From assembly GCA_023390115.1 (NCBI GenBank), contig JAEWDM010000016.1, positions 235,707 through 299,706 of the forward strand: a DNA stretch of 64,000 nt, given 5' to 3'. Below the pieces are notes generated by a model that made no database searches, had not been told where the DNA came from, and saw only the letters and a program-made list of their open reading frames with translations. The position numbers and the translations under genes were made by a program. Origin of the DNA: Bacillota bacterium (GTDB lineage: Bacteria; Bacillota; Clostridia; Acetivibrionales; DSM-27016). Positions 32,834 to 42,216 of the stretch are shown here, piece after piece (position 1 is the stretch's first letter; each line of letters opens with the position of its first letter).

Positions 32834-34696
32834 TTACTTAAAAGCATCCTTCTGTATGATTATATCCGAAATTTTGAGCTGTTTCTGATATGATTTCAAT
32901 TCATCGTCATACCTGCCCTGCTCCGCAGGCTGTCCCGTTGCAGTGTCATAAATTGTATCATCATCACTCCAATAAAGGTAGTGATCGGTAATTACCGAGC
33001 TGTTTCTTAGAACGGCGTATCCTTTATCAGTATTCAGCAGGTCCTTGCCCATAGCAGATGGAGCTTCGAAGCCCATCAAATTGGCTATGGTGGGAAGTAT
33101 GTCAATCTGGCCTGAGACAGTGCTGTCGGTTTCTCCGTTTCTCAAGCCGGGATAGTGTATTATTAACGGGACCTTTTGCAGCTTTGCCCATTCAAAGCTA
33201 TTGTTTTTAACACCCATGAATTTCATTAGGTCATTTCCGCCCTCCAGTTTGGGTATTCCGTAATGGTCTCCATATAGCAGCAAAAGAGTGTCGTCATACA
33301 ATCCCCGCGCCTTTAGCTGCTCTATCAATATGCCTATGCAGGCATCAGCGTAATTTTGGCCCTTTATATAATTTCCAAGAAATGTTCCCTCAAAGTCGCC
33401 CACATCAAAGTCATAATTTTTATAATCATCAAAGGGATAATGACAAGACAGCGTTATCAGAAAGCTGTAAAAGGGCTTGCTTATGTCCATTTTATCAAGG
33501 GCCTGTATAAACATTCCGGCATCGCTTAAGCCCCAGCCTGCTTTTTCACCGGGCTCAAAATCATCTCTGCTGTAAAAGGCGTCAAAACCTATAGCTCCAT
33601 ATGCCGTTGACCTGTTCCAGTAGCTGGGATCATATGCGTGGTAGCACGCAGAGGTATAGCCCTGTGCCTTAAGAAGGTTGGGGAGCGAAAGATAGGTATT
33701 GGAAGGGTACCTGAAATACACGGCTCCTTCATTTAATGGGTACAGGGACGTGTTGGCAAGAAATTCCGCATCGGAGGTTTTCCCTCCGGCAGCCTGAAAA
33801 TAGAAGTTATCGAAATAGAGACTGTCCTTTATCAGCCTGTTCAAATTGGGAGTGATTTCTTTTCCCTCTATCGTCTTATTAATTAAAAATTCCTGCAAAG
33901 CCTCACTCTGAACCATTATGATGTTTTTGCCCCTTGCAATGCCGTTAAAATCGGTTCCCTGCGTCTGCCTGCTGCCGAAAAAGCCGTCTATCGCAGCCTT
34001 TTCCTCTTGAGACAGAGAGCGGCTTGTGAGGATGTTTTCCTTTATAAAGCTTTTGGTGTCCTCCGCATGGTAATAGAGTATGCCCAGACGGACAGCAATA
34101 TAGTTTTTATCAAAGGAGAAGATGTCTTTGTGGGTGTTTGCATAGACAATACTGAAGGATGCCAGACCAATTAAAAAGAGGGATATAAATATTATCAGCC
34201 TTTTCAGCCTGTTAAAGTCCGGTAGCCTGTCTCTGTTTAATATTAAGGCACCTGCCAGCAAAAATGGAAGGTCTAAGACAAATATAATATCCTTTTGCGT
34301 CATAAGATTTGTGATGCTCTCTCCCAGAGGCCCCACAAGGCCGATTTGCTGCAATACCGGGATAGTAATTGGGTTATTGTAATAGCGGAAGTATAAGGTG
34401 TCGGCAATAATTACCGTAGATAAAACCATGTTAATAATTAACAGCGCCCATAGCCTCTTTTTATTGAACAGCAGAAAAATAAAGGACGCAATTATTAAGA
34501 TAACCGCTATCGTCGATATAACCATTTTAACATTGAGTATATGTGAAAATGGCGGTATGTTTAATCTGGTGGTAAACTGAAAATAAAAGCATTTAAGTGT
34601 CAAAGCTGTTAAAAATACCAGATAGAAAAGAAGCTCAATAAGAGTATGCCTTTTAGAAAGCATGGCTTTTTTAAAAATACTAATATTTCGTGACAA
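32834..34696 (-). CDS. LTA synthase-family sulfatase-like membrane protein
   Basis: This encodes a 620-residue polytopic protein. Five transmembrane segments lie in residues 18-205 and are followed by an extracellular alkaline-phosphatase-fold domain. NIIMVQSEALQEF near 262 supplies a metal-binding Glu, GGKTSDAEFLAN near 303 carries the nucleophilic Thr, and LLYGDHYG near 482 the metal-binding Asp and His. These match LtaS, which polymerises glycerol-phosphate onto lipid anchors. Whether this one makes lipoteichoic acid, primes it or transfers another phosphoglycerol group is not decided by sequence. The true start may be one of several closely spaced ATG codons. Confidence 0.82.
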   Translation of the reverse strand: MSRNISIFKKAMLSKRHTLIELLFYLVFLTALTLKCFYFQFTTRLNIPPFSHILNVKMVISTIAVILIIASFIFLLFNKKRLWALLIINMVLSTVIIADTLYFRYYNNPITIPVLQQIGLVGPLGESITNLMTQKDIIFVLDLPFLLAGALILNRDRLPDFNRLKRLIIFISLFLIGLASFSIVYANTHKDIFSFDKNYIAVRLGILYYHAEDTKSFIKENILTSRSLSQEEKAAIDGFFGSRQTQGTDFNGIARGKNIIMVQSEALQEFLINKTIEGKEITPNLNRLIKDSLYFDNFYFQAAGGKTSDAEFLANTSLYPLNEGAVYFRYPSNTYLSLPNLLKAQGYTSACYHAYDPSYWNRSTAYGAIGFDAFYSRDDFEPGEKAGWGLSDAGMFIQALDKMDISKPFYSFLITLSCHYPFDDYKNYDFDVGDFEGTFLGNYIKGQNYADACIGILIEQLKARGLYDDTLLLLYGDHYGIPKLEGGNDLMKFMGVKNNSFEWAKLQKVPLIIHYPGLRNGETDSTVSGQIDILPTIANLMGFEAPSAMGKDLLNTDKGYAVLRNSSVITDHYLYWSDDDTIYDTATGQPAEQGRYDDELKSYQKQLKISDIIIQKDAFK

Positions 34697-34898
34697 TTGA
34701 AGACCCCCGGTTTTTAAATATTATATTCAAACTTAAAATATGCTGGATTATTTATGCAATATGATATTTAAAGTATTTTTATGTAATATTATATCAGAAA
34801 TGATTAGCTTTTGATTATGCAAAATGAATTGTTAATATAAATTTTATTTTTTAAAGCCGGCAGGACAATAAATGCGTCGTATCAAGGCAGCTTGAAAA

Positions 34899-34917
34899 TA
34901 TACCGACGGACGGTATA
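34899..34917 (-). terminator. Weak terminator of the murT-gatD unit
   Basis: On the minus strand, TATACCG and CGGTATA flank TCCGT and are followed by TTTT, six bases after the gatD stop. The remainder of the gap (34697-34898) holds the ltaS-like promoter region with no clear motif. Confidence 0.45.
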
Positions 34918-34923
34918 CCGAAG

Positions 34924-35670
34924 CTAGCCTGTTATTACGCTTATCATGCTGTTATGTGCCAGAGTTTCCAATTCATCATTCAGTGGCTGAAGGGACACAA
35001 AATCCTTATACTTTTCTTTCAGAGCTATTGTTATCAGATGGTCCGATACAGCAGGGTTTTTAGGAAGAAGGCTTCCGTGGGAGTAAGTGCAAAAGGTGTT
35101 TTTGTATACGGCACCCTCATATGAATCCTCTCCATTATTGCCATAGCCCTTTATAACGGTGCCTAGAGGCTTTACTTCAGGACCCAGGTATGTTCTGCCG
35201 GAATGATTTTCAAACCCTACTACCTGCCCCGAGCAAAGCTCCGATTTCAGAAATTCGCATTCAAATACAATATTTCCGATCATTCTTTTTTCACCTCCTA
35301 TTGTCCAGAGATCTAAAGCGCCTAAGAATTCAATTTCCTTTCCCTCCCATGTCCTGTAGTATTTCCCGAGAAGCTGGTATCCTCCGCATATGGTAAGCAG
35401 AACTTTATTATTTTGGATGGCGTTTTTAATTTCAGTGCCTTTGTTTTTTAAAAGGTCATGCTGTATTATTTCCTGTTCATAGTCCTGCCCCCCTCCCAAG
35501 AAGATAATATCATAATCCTCAGGAGAGAACCCGTCTCCAAGAGTTACACTGTGTATATTGGCCCTTATTCCTCTCCATTGGCATCTTCTGGCAAGGGTAA
35601 TTACATTTCCTCTGTCTCCGTAAATATTTAATAGATCGGGGTACATATGGCATATGTTTATTTCATACAT
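34924..35670 (-). CDS. gatD: Lipid II isoglutaminyl synthase, glutaminase subunit GatD
   Basis: This encodes a 248-residue class I glutamine amidotransferase. It releases ammonia for MurT to amidate the D-Glu of lipid II. The N-terminal HMYPDLLNIYGDRGNV is diagnostic for GatD. The catalytic Cys is C95 in TICGGYQLLG and the His is H198 in TYSHGS. FLGGGQDYEQ near residue 58 is also conserved. The gene follows murT after 25 bases, and the two proteins form a heterodimer in the cytoplasm. Confidence 0.92.
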   Translation of the reverse strand: MYEINICHMYPDLLNIYGDRGNVITLARRCQWRGIRANIHSVTLGDGFSPEDYDIIFLGGGQDYEQEIIQHDLLKNKGTEIKNAIQNNKVLLTICGGYQLLGKYYRTWEGKEIEFLGALDLWTIGGEKRMIGNIVFECEFLKSELCSGQVVGFENHSGRTYLGPEVKPLGTVIKGYGNNGEDSYEGAVYKNTFCTYSHGSLLPKNPAVSDHLITIALKEKYKDFVSLQPLNDELETLAHNSMISVITG

Positions 35671-35695
35671 GTTTAAGTCTCCTTATTTAATATAT

Positions 35696-37099
35696 CTATT
35701 TCCAGAATTCCCTGAGGTTGAATTTTTGCTTTAGCACCCTTCTGATTCCCAGCATTGCGGTATAAGTGGGAAGAATATAAAGGCTGTGTCCTTCAGGCGT
35801 CCGTAAAAGGCCTTCGCTCAAAAGCTTCTCATAGTCGTGCACTATCCTGATTTTATCGGTGTATACTCCGGCATATTTGAGCCTTAACGCCATATCCTCG
35901 GCCCTTGTTCCGGAGGTATAGACATTGCACAGCCTGTCCTGAATATCCTGCAATGCTTCAAAATCAACATCCCAAAGCCAGGAAACATCAGTACCGTCAG
36001 CCAGCCTGTCGTTAATGAGGATTGCCAGGGAAATGCTTTTCTCCTCTGTCAGAAGATAGTTGATAACTTGATTAAACCCCGCAGGGTTTTTTACGAGAAT
36101 AAGCTTTATTTGCTTTCCGTTTGCCTTTATTGTCTCCATTCTGCCAAAGCCGCATTCAAAATTCTCCAGGGCCGTCAGAATGCTCTCGTGGGGTATACCC
36201 ATCAAGCTTCCAAGTGCTATTGCGGCAAGAGAATTATATATGTTGTAAAGTCCGGGAAGATTGATTTTGGCACAATACCTGTTTTCGTGAGAGGAGCCTT
36301 CAGTATTGCTTATTTTGTATTGAATGCCTGAATAGGAGCTGGTCAGCTTGTCTATGCCTGTGCAGGTTATTTGCGTATCGGGCTTTTGGTAGCCGCAGCC
36401 CGGACACCGGAAGCCCCCAAGATGTCCGTAGGTTCTGTAAGAGTATTCATATCTCGTTTTACAGTATATACAGAAGGCGGCATCGGAATTTGAGAGCTTA
36501 TCGGAGTAATTAAACGCATCCCTGTCCATCCCGTAATAAACGACGGGACGGAGGCTGTCTTTTCCCAGTGAAGCACAAAGGGAGTCATCCGCGTTAAGTA
36601 TAAGATTTACGACGGGAGATTTATCTATGCCTGCCTTAACCTTTTTTAATGTGGAGTAGAGCTCACCGTATCTGTCCAGTTGATCCCTGAAAAAATTGGT
36701 AATTACTAATATGCTGGGCTGAAGATGATCAGTCATTTTGTTGAAAGCGGCCTCATCTATTTCGATCAGGGCGGTTTTTACATTGCTGTGACCGAGAAAA
36801 TCCACATGCTCTATAAACGTTGTAGTAATTCCGTCCACGAGATTTGCCCCGGATTTATTGGTAATGTGGGAAATATTATTTTCGCTCAGCATCCGGCTTA
36901 TTATGCGCGTGGCGGTAGTTTTTCCGTTGGTGCCCGTAACCATAATTGTATTAAAATTCCTGGTTATTTCCTTTATGACATCAGGATACAGCCTTCTTGC
37001 AATCTCTCCCGGAAGGCTGGTTCCCCCCCATTTAACAAGCCTGCAGGCTCTGATTATAATTTTGGAAACGGCTATTGTAAAAATAAGTCTAATATTCAT
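35696..37099 (-). CDS. murT: Lipid II isoglutaminyl synthase, Mur ligase subunit MurT
   Basis: This encodes a 467-residue Mur-ligase-like ATPase. The P-loop VTGTNGKTTATRI is near residue 58, LIEIDEAAFNKM near 110, and a zinc ribbon (CIYCKTRYEY, then FRCPGCGY) near 210-240, a feature of MurT. The C-terminal DUF1727 domain begins near 340. The start at 37099 has AGGAG six bases upstream and gives the standard MurT N-terminus; a start 14 codons upstream lacks a site. It is first in a two-gene unit with gatD. Confidence 0.92.
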   Translation of the reverse strand: MNIRLIFTIAVSKIIIRACRLVKWGGTSLPGEIARRLYPDVIKEITRNFNTIMVTGTNGKTTATRIISRMLSENNISHITNKSGANLVDGITTTFIEHVDFLGHSNVKTALIEIDEAAFNKMTDHLQPSILVITNFFRDQLDRYGELYSTLKKVKAGIDKSPVVNLILNADDSLCASLGKDSLRPVVYYGMDRDAFNYSDKLSNSDAAFCIYCKTRYEYSYRTYGHLGGFRCPGCGYQKPDTQITCTGIDKLTSSYSGIQYKISNTEGSSHENRYCAKINLPGLYNIYNSLAAIALGSLMGIPHESILTALENFECGFGRMETIKANGKQIKLILVKNPAGFNQVINYLLTEEKSISLAILINDRLADGTDVSWLWDVDFEALQDIQDRLCNVYTSGTRAEDMALRLKYAGVYTDKIRIVHDYEKLLSEGLLRTPEGHSLYILPTYTAMLGIRRVLKQKFNLREFWK

Positions 37100-37249
37100 A
37101 CACACTCCTGATTTCATAAGCATACGTGCGGTAATGGGCATGATGCTTAAATTACATTAGATTATAGCACATTGTGGACGGTTTATACATATATATTTTT
37201 TGATTTAACATTACCATTAATTCACTTAAAAATGTAAATGCTTTATGGC

Positions 37250-37278
37250 TTGTTAAAAAAAATAGAAAATGGTATAAT
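37250..37278 (+). promoter_or_regulatory. Sigma-A-type promoter of the kinase-like gene
   Basis: -35 TTGTTA (37250-37255) and -10 TATAAT (37273-37278) are 17 bases apart, with TGG before the -10. Transcription would begin near 37285, leaving almost no leader before an ATG at 37290 that opens only a 16-codon frame. Confidence 0.65.
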
Positions 37279-37342
37279 TTTCTTATAAAATGAAGGAAGC
37301 CTTAAGAGGGCATGTAAAACTGTATTTTACCATAAGATAGAG

Positions 37343-38056
37343 GTGCTGAAGGAATTGGGCTCGGGCGGACAGGGCACGGTGTATTTGGTAAAATGTACAG
37401 ACATGGGTAATAAGGCGCTGAAGTGGTATAATTCAAAATCGGGGACTGCGGATCAAAAGCTGGCGATTGACCGGCTTATACGCCAGGGGCCCCCGGACAA
37501 GGGAGAAAGATCCTTATTTGTCTGGCCTCTGGACCTTGTGGACGATGGCACTGAATTCGGGTACATTATGGATGTTATTGACTTCAACAGGTATATTGCT
37601 ATTGGGAAAATGCTGGGGGGCAAAAAAGAAAATATTCCGTCGCTGGGAGCAAAGTGCCGTATCAGCTTAAAGCTTGTGAGTTCATTTGCCAGGCTGCATA
37701 ACAGAGGGTACTGCTATCGTGACATCAATGACAATAACTTCATGTTCAATCCGCTTACCGGGGATATAGTCATTTATGATAACGATAATGTAGGCTTTGA
37801 CGGAGCATCCAGGTCCAATGTCATAGGGATGATTGACTATATGGCACCTGAGATAATTATAGGCAATGGCGATGTGAGGCCGTCGAAATATACCGACTAT
37901 CACTCTCTGGCGGTGCTGCTGTTTAAGTTTTGGGTATGGAGTCACCCATTTGAAGGATTAAAGGAATACAATACAAGGTGCTGGGACAGGACAGCCAAGG
38001 CCCTTGTTTTCGGCAAAAATCCTGTGTTTATTTTTCACCCTTCCTATATAAATTAG
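37343..38056 (+). pseudogene. Truncated serine/threonine kinase-like gene
   Basis: This encodes 237 residues from a GTG with no ribosome site. The glycine loop LGSGGQGTVYLV is at residues 5-16, the VAIK-type Lys in KALKWY, the catalytic loop CYRDINDNNFMF near 120 (YRD instead of HRD), the metal motif IYDNDNVG near 138 (DND instead of DFG), and the APE motif YMAPEI near 157. The variant motifs are those of bacterial kinases coded with vWA/PP2C proteins in stress clusters. Homology continues upstream of the GTG (YHKIEVLKELG) but no start is found in frame, and the C-terminus stops just after NPVFIF, where relatives continue. I judge it a fragment truncated at both ends; it could still be a small active kinase. 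Confidence 0.6.
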
Positions 38057-38073
38057 GATATAAACTATCTAAA

Positions 38074-38228
38074 AAGGATGTAAAGTAATTTCCGGAAGAA
38101 TAATTTCCCCGGGATGCGCAGGCCGGGATATGATTTACGCTAACTAAAAGCAGAAGCGTCTTCCACAAGTATACATGCTTCTATAGTTAGAGTAGAAATT
38201 ATTCTGGAGGATATTATTTTACATCCTT
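38074..38228. repeat. 155-bp foldback element with 34-bp terminal inverted repeats
   Basis: The arms 38074-38107 and 38195-38228 match at 29 of 34 positions as inverted repeats, starting with AAGGATGTAAA and ending with AGAATAATTTC. A second nested pair, CTAACTA plus AGAAGC and their complements, lies inside at about 38142-38192. The whole block can fold into one long hairpin. It carries no gene. It sits 17 bases after the kinase stop and 284 bases before the murA fragment, so it may be a MITE-type insertion at a rearrangement site. Confidence 0.6.
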
Positions 38229-38239
38229 CGTTATCCGAT

Positions 38240-38398
38240 ATGTTAAGACCTAAATTATATAGTATGGCATTATATTTTGCTACGGCATTTTATGCCGGAA
38301 TACTGGATAATACGGCAGGCATACTGATGTGCATGGCTTCAGCCTCTATTTTCATACTAAGTGATGTAATAGTCAAGGATAAAACGGATTACGAATAG
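38240..38398 (+). CDS. Possible small membrane protein
   Basis: A 52-residue reading frame with a hydrophobic stretch from residue 8 to 43 (LYSMALYFATAFYAGIL and so on) and charged ends. GGAGG lies 29 bases upstream inside the foldback repeat, which is too far for normal use. No homology is recognised. It might be a leftover of a larger gene. The remaining bases to 38512 show no further signal. Confidence 0.3.
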   Translation: MLRPKLYSMALYFATAFYAGILDNTAGILMCMASASIFILSDVIVKDKTDYE

Positions 38399-38512
38399 GA
38401 ACCAATATCTTATATTTTAGCCAATAGGCTGGAAAGACATTTACTGCTGCTTGCAATGGCGGGAATTTCTATAATTTACATCAGGTGCTTTTAATTTTAT
38501 AATTGATACAAT

Positions 38513-39493
38513 TTGTATGAAGTGATAGAATATAAAGCGGCTGATATTTTCAATACCGTAACATGCTCAGGAGGGTGTGAAATAGGCCCAAGGCCCATAG
38601 ACCTGCATTTAAAGGCCCTCAGAAAGATGGGGGCTACGATACATGACGTCCAGAGGGGCTTGATATACTGTGAGGTAGACAAATTAAAGGGCTGTGATAT
38701 TCAGCTTGACTATCCCAGTGTGGGAGCTACTGAGAATATAATGCTCGCCGCTGTTTTTGCGGACGGAGATACATATATACGCAATGCTGCAAAGGAGCCG
38801 GAAATAATTGACCTGCAGAATTATCTGGCGGGCATGGGAGTTGATATTTCGGGCGCCGGAACAAGTGCAATAAGAATACGGGGCAAAGATTATAAGCTTA
38901 AAAATATTGAGCATTCGGTTATTTCGGACAGAATAGTAGCAGGTACATATATGGTTGCCTCAGCAATAACGGGCGGGGATATGTACTTGAAAAATGTTAT
39001 TCCCGAGCATATAGGATCGGTAATTGCAAATCTTAGAGATGCGGGATGCAGGATAAACGTTAAAAAAAACTCTATTCATATATCCGGGCCTGCAAGGCCA
39101 AAAGCTATTGATATAATAAGGACGTTGCCCTACCCCGGATTTCCTACCGATATGCAGGCACAAATGGTAAGCCTGTTTACAATAGCCAGGGGAACCAGTA
39201 TTATTGTGGAAACGGTATTTGAAAGCCGGTATAAGCATGTGGATGAACTGATAAGAATGGGAGCGGATATAAAGCTTGAGGGAAGAATAGCGGTAATTAA
39301 GGGTGTTAAAAGGCTTGCCGGAGCAAGCGTATACGCCAGAGACTTAAGGGGAGGGGCGGCACTGGTGCTGGCAGGGCTGATTGCCGAGGGCGAAACGCTG
39401 ATTGGCGGCACCAATTACATAGACAGGGGATATGAAAACCTGGAGGGAAAGCTGGCTCAAGCGGGAGCTTTAATCAGGAGGATAGAGGGATAA
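38513..39493 (+). pseudogene. murA: UDP-GlcNAc 1-carboxyvinyltransferase, 5'-truncated
   Basis: The frame gives 326 residues beginning at a TTG without a ribosome site. It aligns with MurA from about residue 105 to the C-terminus: SGGCEIGPRPIDLHL (with the catalytic Cys), PSVGATENIMLAA, ISDRIVAGTYM, GFPTDMQAQ (with the catalytic Asp), LRGGAALVLAGLIAEGET and YENLEGKLA. The first 100 or so residues are missing, including the KNA motif and the first strands of the split domain. A stop codon lies six bases before the frame opens, and the other frames hold no MurA sequence. The enzyme would not fold normally, so I call it a pseudogene, at the left edge of the dcw cluster. An intact copy should exist elsewhere. 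Confidence 0.8.
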
Positions 39494-39495
39494 AA

Positions 39496-40347
39496 TTGAA
39501 CGGAGAATACCAAAGAGAGTATACAGACAGAGAAGCCTTGGCCCGGAAGAAAAAGAAAAGAAAAAGAAATATTAAAAAAATACTTTTTTGGATAAAATCT
39601 GTATTTATTATTGCTCTTTTTAGTACAACCATAATATCTCTGGCGCTGTCACCCCTGTTTAATATTAATTCAATAGAGGTAACAGGCACAGCGAGATACG
39701 AGCACTCCGGCATAATCGGAACTGCCGGACTTGTTACGGGAGTTAACGGCTTTAAGGCCATAGGAAGAAGCATGCATGATATTTTCACCTTGAGCTATGG
39801 AAATGCCGAAAAAGCCATACTGGATAAGTATCCGTACATTAAAAGTGCTGAAGTGAGGTTTGCCGTACCGGACAGGATAAAAATAACCCTCCGGGAAAGA
39901 GAGCCTATGGCGTTTATTTCCTGTGAGCAGGGCAATATTATAATTGATGATGAGCTGTATGTGCTTGAAATGACAGGTAAAAATCAGCCGGAAGGGCTTT
40001 TGATGATTAAGGGGCTTGAGTTTGAAGGTTTTGAAGTGGGACGGGCCTTAGACATTGAGAATAAATATAATTATGATCAGGCGCTTGTGCTTTTAAACAA
40101 GGTCCGTGAGTCGGATGACCGCAATGAGTTTAAGCTCTACGGGCTTATAAGCGCTGTTGATGCATCTGACGCAGCCAGGCTTGCATTGCTTTGGGACAGC
40201 AGAATAAATGCAAACTTTGGGGAGCTTGAGGATGTGGATTTCAGAATCAATTTTTTCAGGTATATTGTTTCAAAAAGCTTGAAAAAGCAGGATAAGGGCT
40301 TTTTAGATCTTACAATTGAAAATCCGAGCTTTATACCCGAAAAATAA
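39496..40347 (+). CDS. ftsQ: Cell division protein FtsQ/DivIB
   Basis: This encodes a 283-residue bitopic membrane protein of the divisome. A basic cytoplasmic N-terminus rich in Lys and Arg (residues 14-26) is followed by one transmembrane helix (residues 33-53) and a POTRA domain starting LFNINSIEVTGTARY. FtsQ bridges early and late division proteins and binds FtsL/FtsB-type partners. The start is TTG, three bases after the murA stop, with GAGGGA upstream. Position between murA and ftsA/ftsZ is typical of clostridia. Confidence 0.88.
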   Translation: MNGEYQREYTDREALARKKKKRKRNIKKILFWIKSVFIIALFSTTIISLALSPLFNINSIEVTGTARYEHSGIIGTAGLVTGVNGFKAIGRSMHDIFTLSYGNAEKAILDKYPYIKSAEVRFAVPDRIKITLREREPMAFISCEQGNIIIDDELYVLEMTGKNQPEGLLMIKGLEFEGFEVGRALDIENKYNYDQALVLLNKVRESDDRNEFKLYGLISAVDASDAARLALLWDSRINANFGELEDVDFRINFFRYIVSKSLKKQDKGFLDLTIENPSFIPEK

Positions 40348-40392
40348 TATAAGAATAAGAAAAATAATAAACTATAAAAGCAGGAGGCAAAT

Positions 40393-40749
40393 ATGATACC
40401 GGTTTTTGGATTAATAGCAGGTATTTTAATAGGAATATTTATACCATATAACATTTCATATCAATACTCCAATTATGTTGCGGTCGCCATACTTGCAGCA
40501 CTGGACTCTGTTTTCGGGGGAATGGCTGCCACACTTCAGGGCAAGTTCAACATTAAGGTATTTTTATCCGGGTTTTTCGGAAATGCTTTATTGGCGGCAG
40601 GGTTGGCATACATAGGGGATCAGTTGGGTATACAGATTTATCTTGCGGCAATATTTGCTTTTGGAAACAGGCTTTTCTTGAATTTTGCCATTATTCGAAG
40701 AATTGTATTGAATAAATATTCTAAAAAAGATAATATAATAGAGAAGTAA
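40393..40749 (+). CDS. Small basic protein Sbp, DUF1290
   Basis: This encodes a 118-residue integral membrane protein with three or four hydrophobic segments. PVFGLIAGILIGIFIPYNI at the N-terminus and ALDSVFGGMAATLQGKFN near residue 36 are the DUF1290 signature. It is always linked to ftsQ-ftsA-ftsZ clusters in clostridia and bacilli. The DUF881 genes that usually flank it are absent here. The ribosome site is AGGAGG. The function is unknown, though division-linked. Confidence 0.85.
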   Translation: MIPVFGLIAGILIGIFIPYNISYQYSNYVAVAILAALDSVFGGMAATLQGKFNIKVFLSGFFGNALLAAGLAYIGDQLGIQIYLAAIFAFGNRLFLNFAIIRRIVLNKYSKKDNIIEK

Positions 40750-40806
40750 TTGCGGCGTTTTATGGGCTTTATTGGAATTCCATATATTTTCAGGGGGTTC
40801 GTGCAT

Positions 40807-42042
40807 GTGAATGATATAATTGTTGGAATAGATATAGGTACTTCTAAGGTATGTACTGTAATAGGCCAGCCGGGTAAGGACAACCAGATTGAGATTCTCG
40901 GAAAAGGAATGGAATATTGCAGCGGGGTGAAAAAGGGTGTAATTGTTGATATAGAAGCTACTGCCGATTCCATTAAGGCTTCGGTGCATAAAGCGGAGCA
41001 AATGTCTCATATGAAGGTGGGTTCTGCTTATGTCAATATAATAGGTTCCCATGTATCAATCATAAGCAACAGAAATTGCGTAGCTATTTCCGGGGAAAAC
41101 AGGGAGATAACTCAAAAAGATGTTGAGAGGGTGTTGTATGGTATAAAGAATGTCGATATTTCCGAAGACAGGGAAATTATAGACATTATCACGAAACAGT
41201 ATATAATTGATGGATATGATGAAATAATTGACCCTGTGGGAATGATGGGCGTAAAGCTGGAGGTTGATGCCCAGATTGTGGCAGGGAAAATCACGTCCGT
41301 CCAAAATATAGTAAAAAGCGTTGAACGTGCGGATATAAAGGTTGACGGCATAGTGGTCGAAGCCCTTGCAACAGGACAGGCTGCGCTTGCATCCGACGAA
41401 AAGGATATGGGAGTCATACTGATTGATGTGGGAGCGGGAGTAACGGATATTTCGGTATATAAAAAGCAAAATCTTGTTTTTTATAATTCACTTCCTGTTG
41501 GAGGGGAGCATATAACTAATGATATTTCTATCGGGCTTAAAATACCCTACGCAGACGCAGAAAAGATAAAGAAGGAATATAGGCTTGCTCTCTCGTCACT
41601 TATAAAAAATGATCAGGAGATAACTGTAAGTGATCTGGACGGAAATAACAAAAAGAGTGTGAGAATATCTGAGGCCGTAGAAATTATTGAAGCCAGAGTA
41701 TATGAAATATTTTCCTTATGTAAAAATTTAATTTACGGCTCAGCGGCTAAGGGGGGGATCAGCGCGGGCGTTGTTTTGACGGGAGGAGGAATTTCGTACT
41801 CCGACGGCGTAAAGGAAATTGCAGGAGAGGTTTTTGATTTGCCGGTAAGAATAGCTTCCTATAAATCGTTTGGAATAGAGCAGCCGGAATTTGCCACTGC
41901 GGCGGGTATTATAAAGTATATTTCAAACAGGCATAAGGGAAGTAATTTTGGAAGTGACATAACCGTTCAAAAGCATAAGGGACTGCCCAAGGAATCTGGT
42001 TTTTTTGGAAGAGTGTCGGAATTTATAAAAAAAATGTTTTGA
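40807..42042 (+). CDS. ftsA: Cell division protein FtsA
   Basis: This encodes a 411-residue actin-fold ATPase that anchors FtsZ to the membrane. The phosphate-1 motif IVGIDIGTSKVC is at residues 4-15, and VILIDVGAGVTDISVYK near 200 is phosphate 2. VVLTGGGISYSDGVKEI near 320 gives the adenosine motif. The C-terminus ends with an amphipathic SEFIKKMF, the membrane-targeting helix. The GTG at 40807 was chosen because AGGGGG lies nine bases upstream; GTG at 40801 and TTG at 40750 are less well placed. Confidence 0.93.
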   Translation: MNDIIVGIDIGTSKVCTVIGQPGKDNQIEILGKGMEYCSGVKKGVIVDIEATADSIKASVHKAEQMSHMKVGSAYVNIIGSHVSIISNRNCVAISGENREITQKDVERVLYGIKNVDISEDREIIDIITKQYIIDGYDEIIDPVGMMGVKLEVDAQIVAGKITSVQNIVKSVERADIKVDGIVVEALATGQAALASDEKDMGVILIDVGAGVTDISVYKKQNLVFYNSLPVGGEHITNDISIGLKIPYADAEKIKKEYRLALSSLIKNDQEITVSDLDGNNKKSVRISEAVEIIEARVYEIFSLCKNLIYGSAAKGGISAGVVLTGGGISYSDGVKEIAGEVFDLPVRIASYKSFGIEQPEFATAAGIIKYISNRHKGSNFGSDITVQKHKGLPKESGFFGRVSEFIKKMF

Positions 42043-42216
42043 ATTATCGATCCAAAGCACAGGAGAATCTGCTGCCGTATAAAACTGTTTCTGGCATAAA
42101 TGGAAAAGATACAAATTACATATACAACATAATATTTTTAGTTTATAATATATTTAAAAATAGGACAGTTTTAAATACGAATGATAAACAAGTTATATAT
42201 AAAGGGGGACTTAAGG

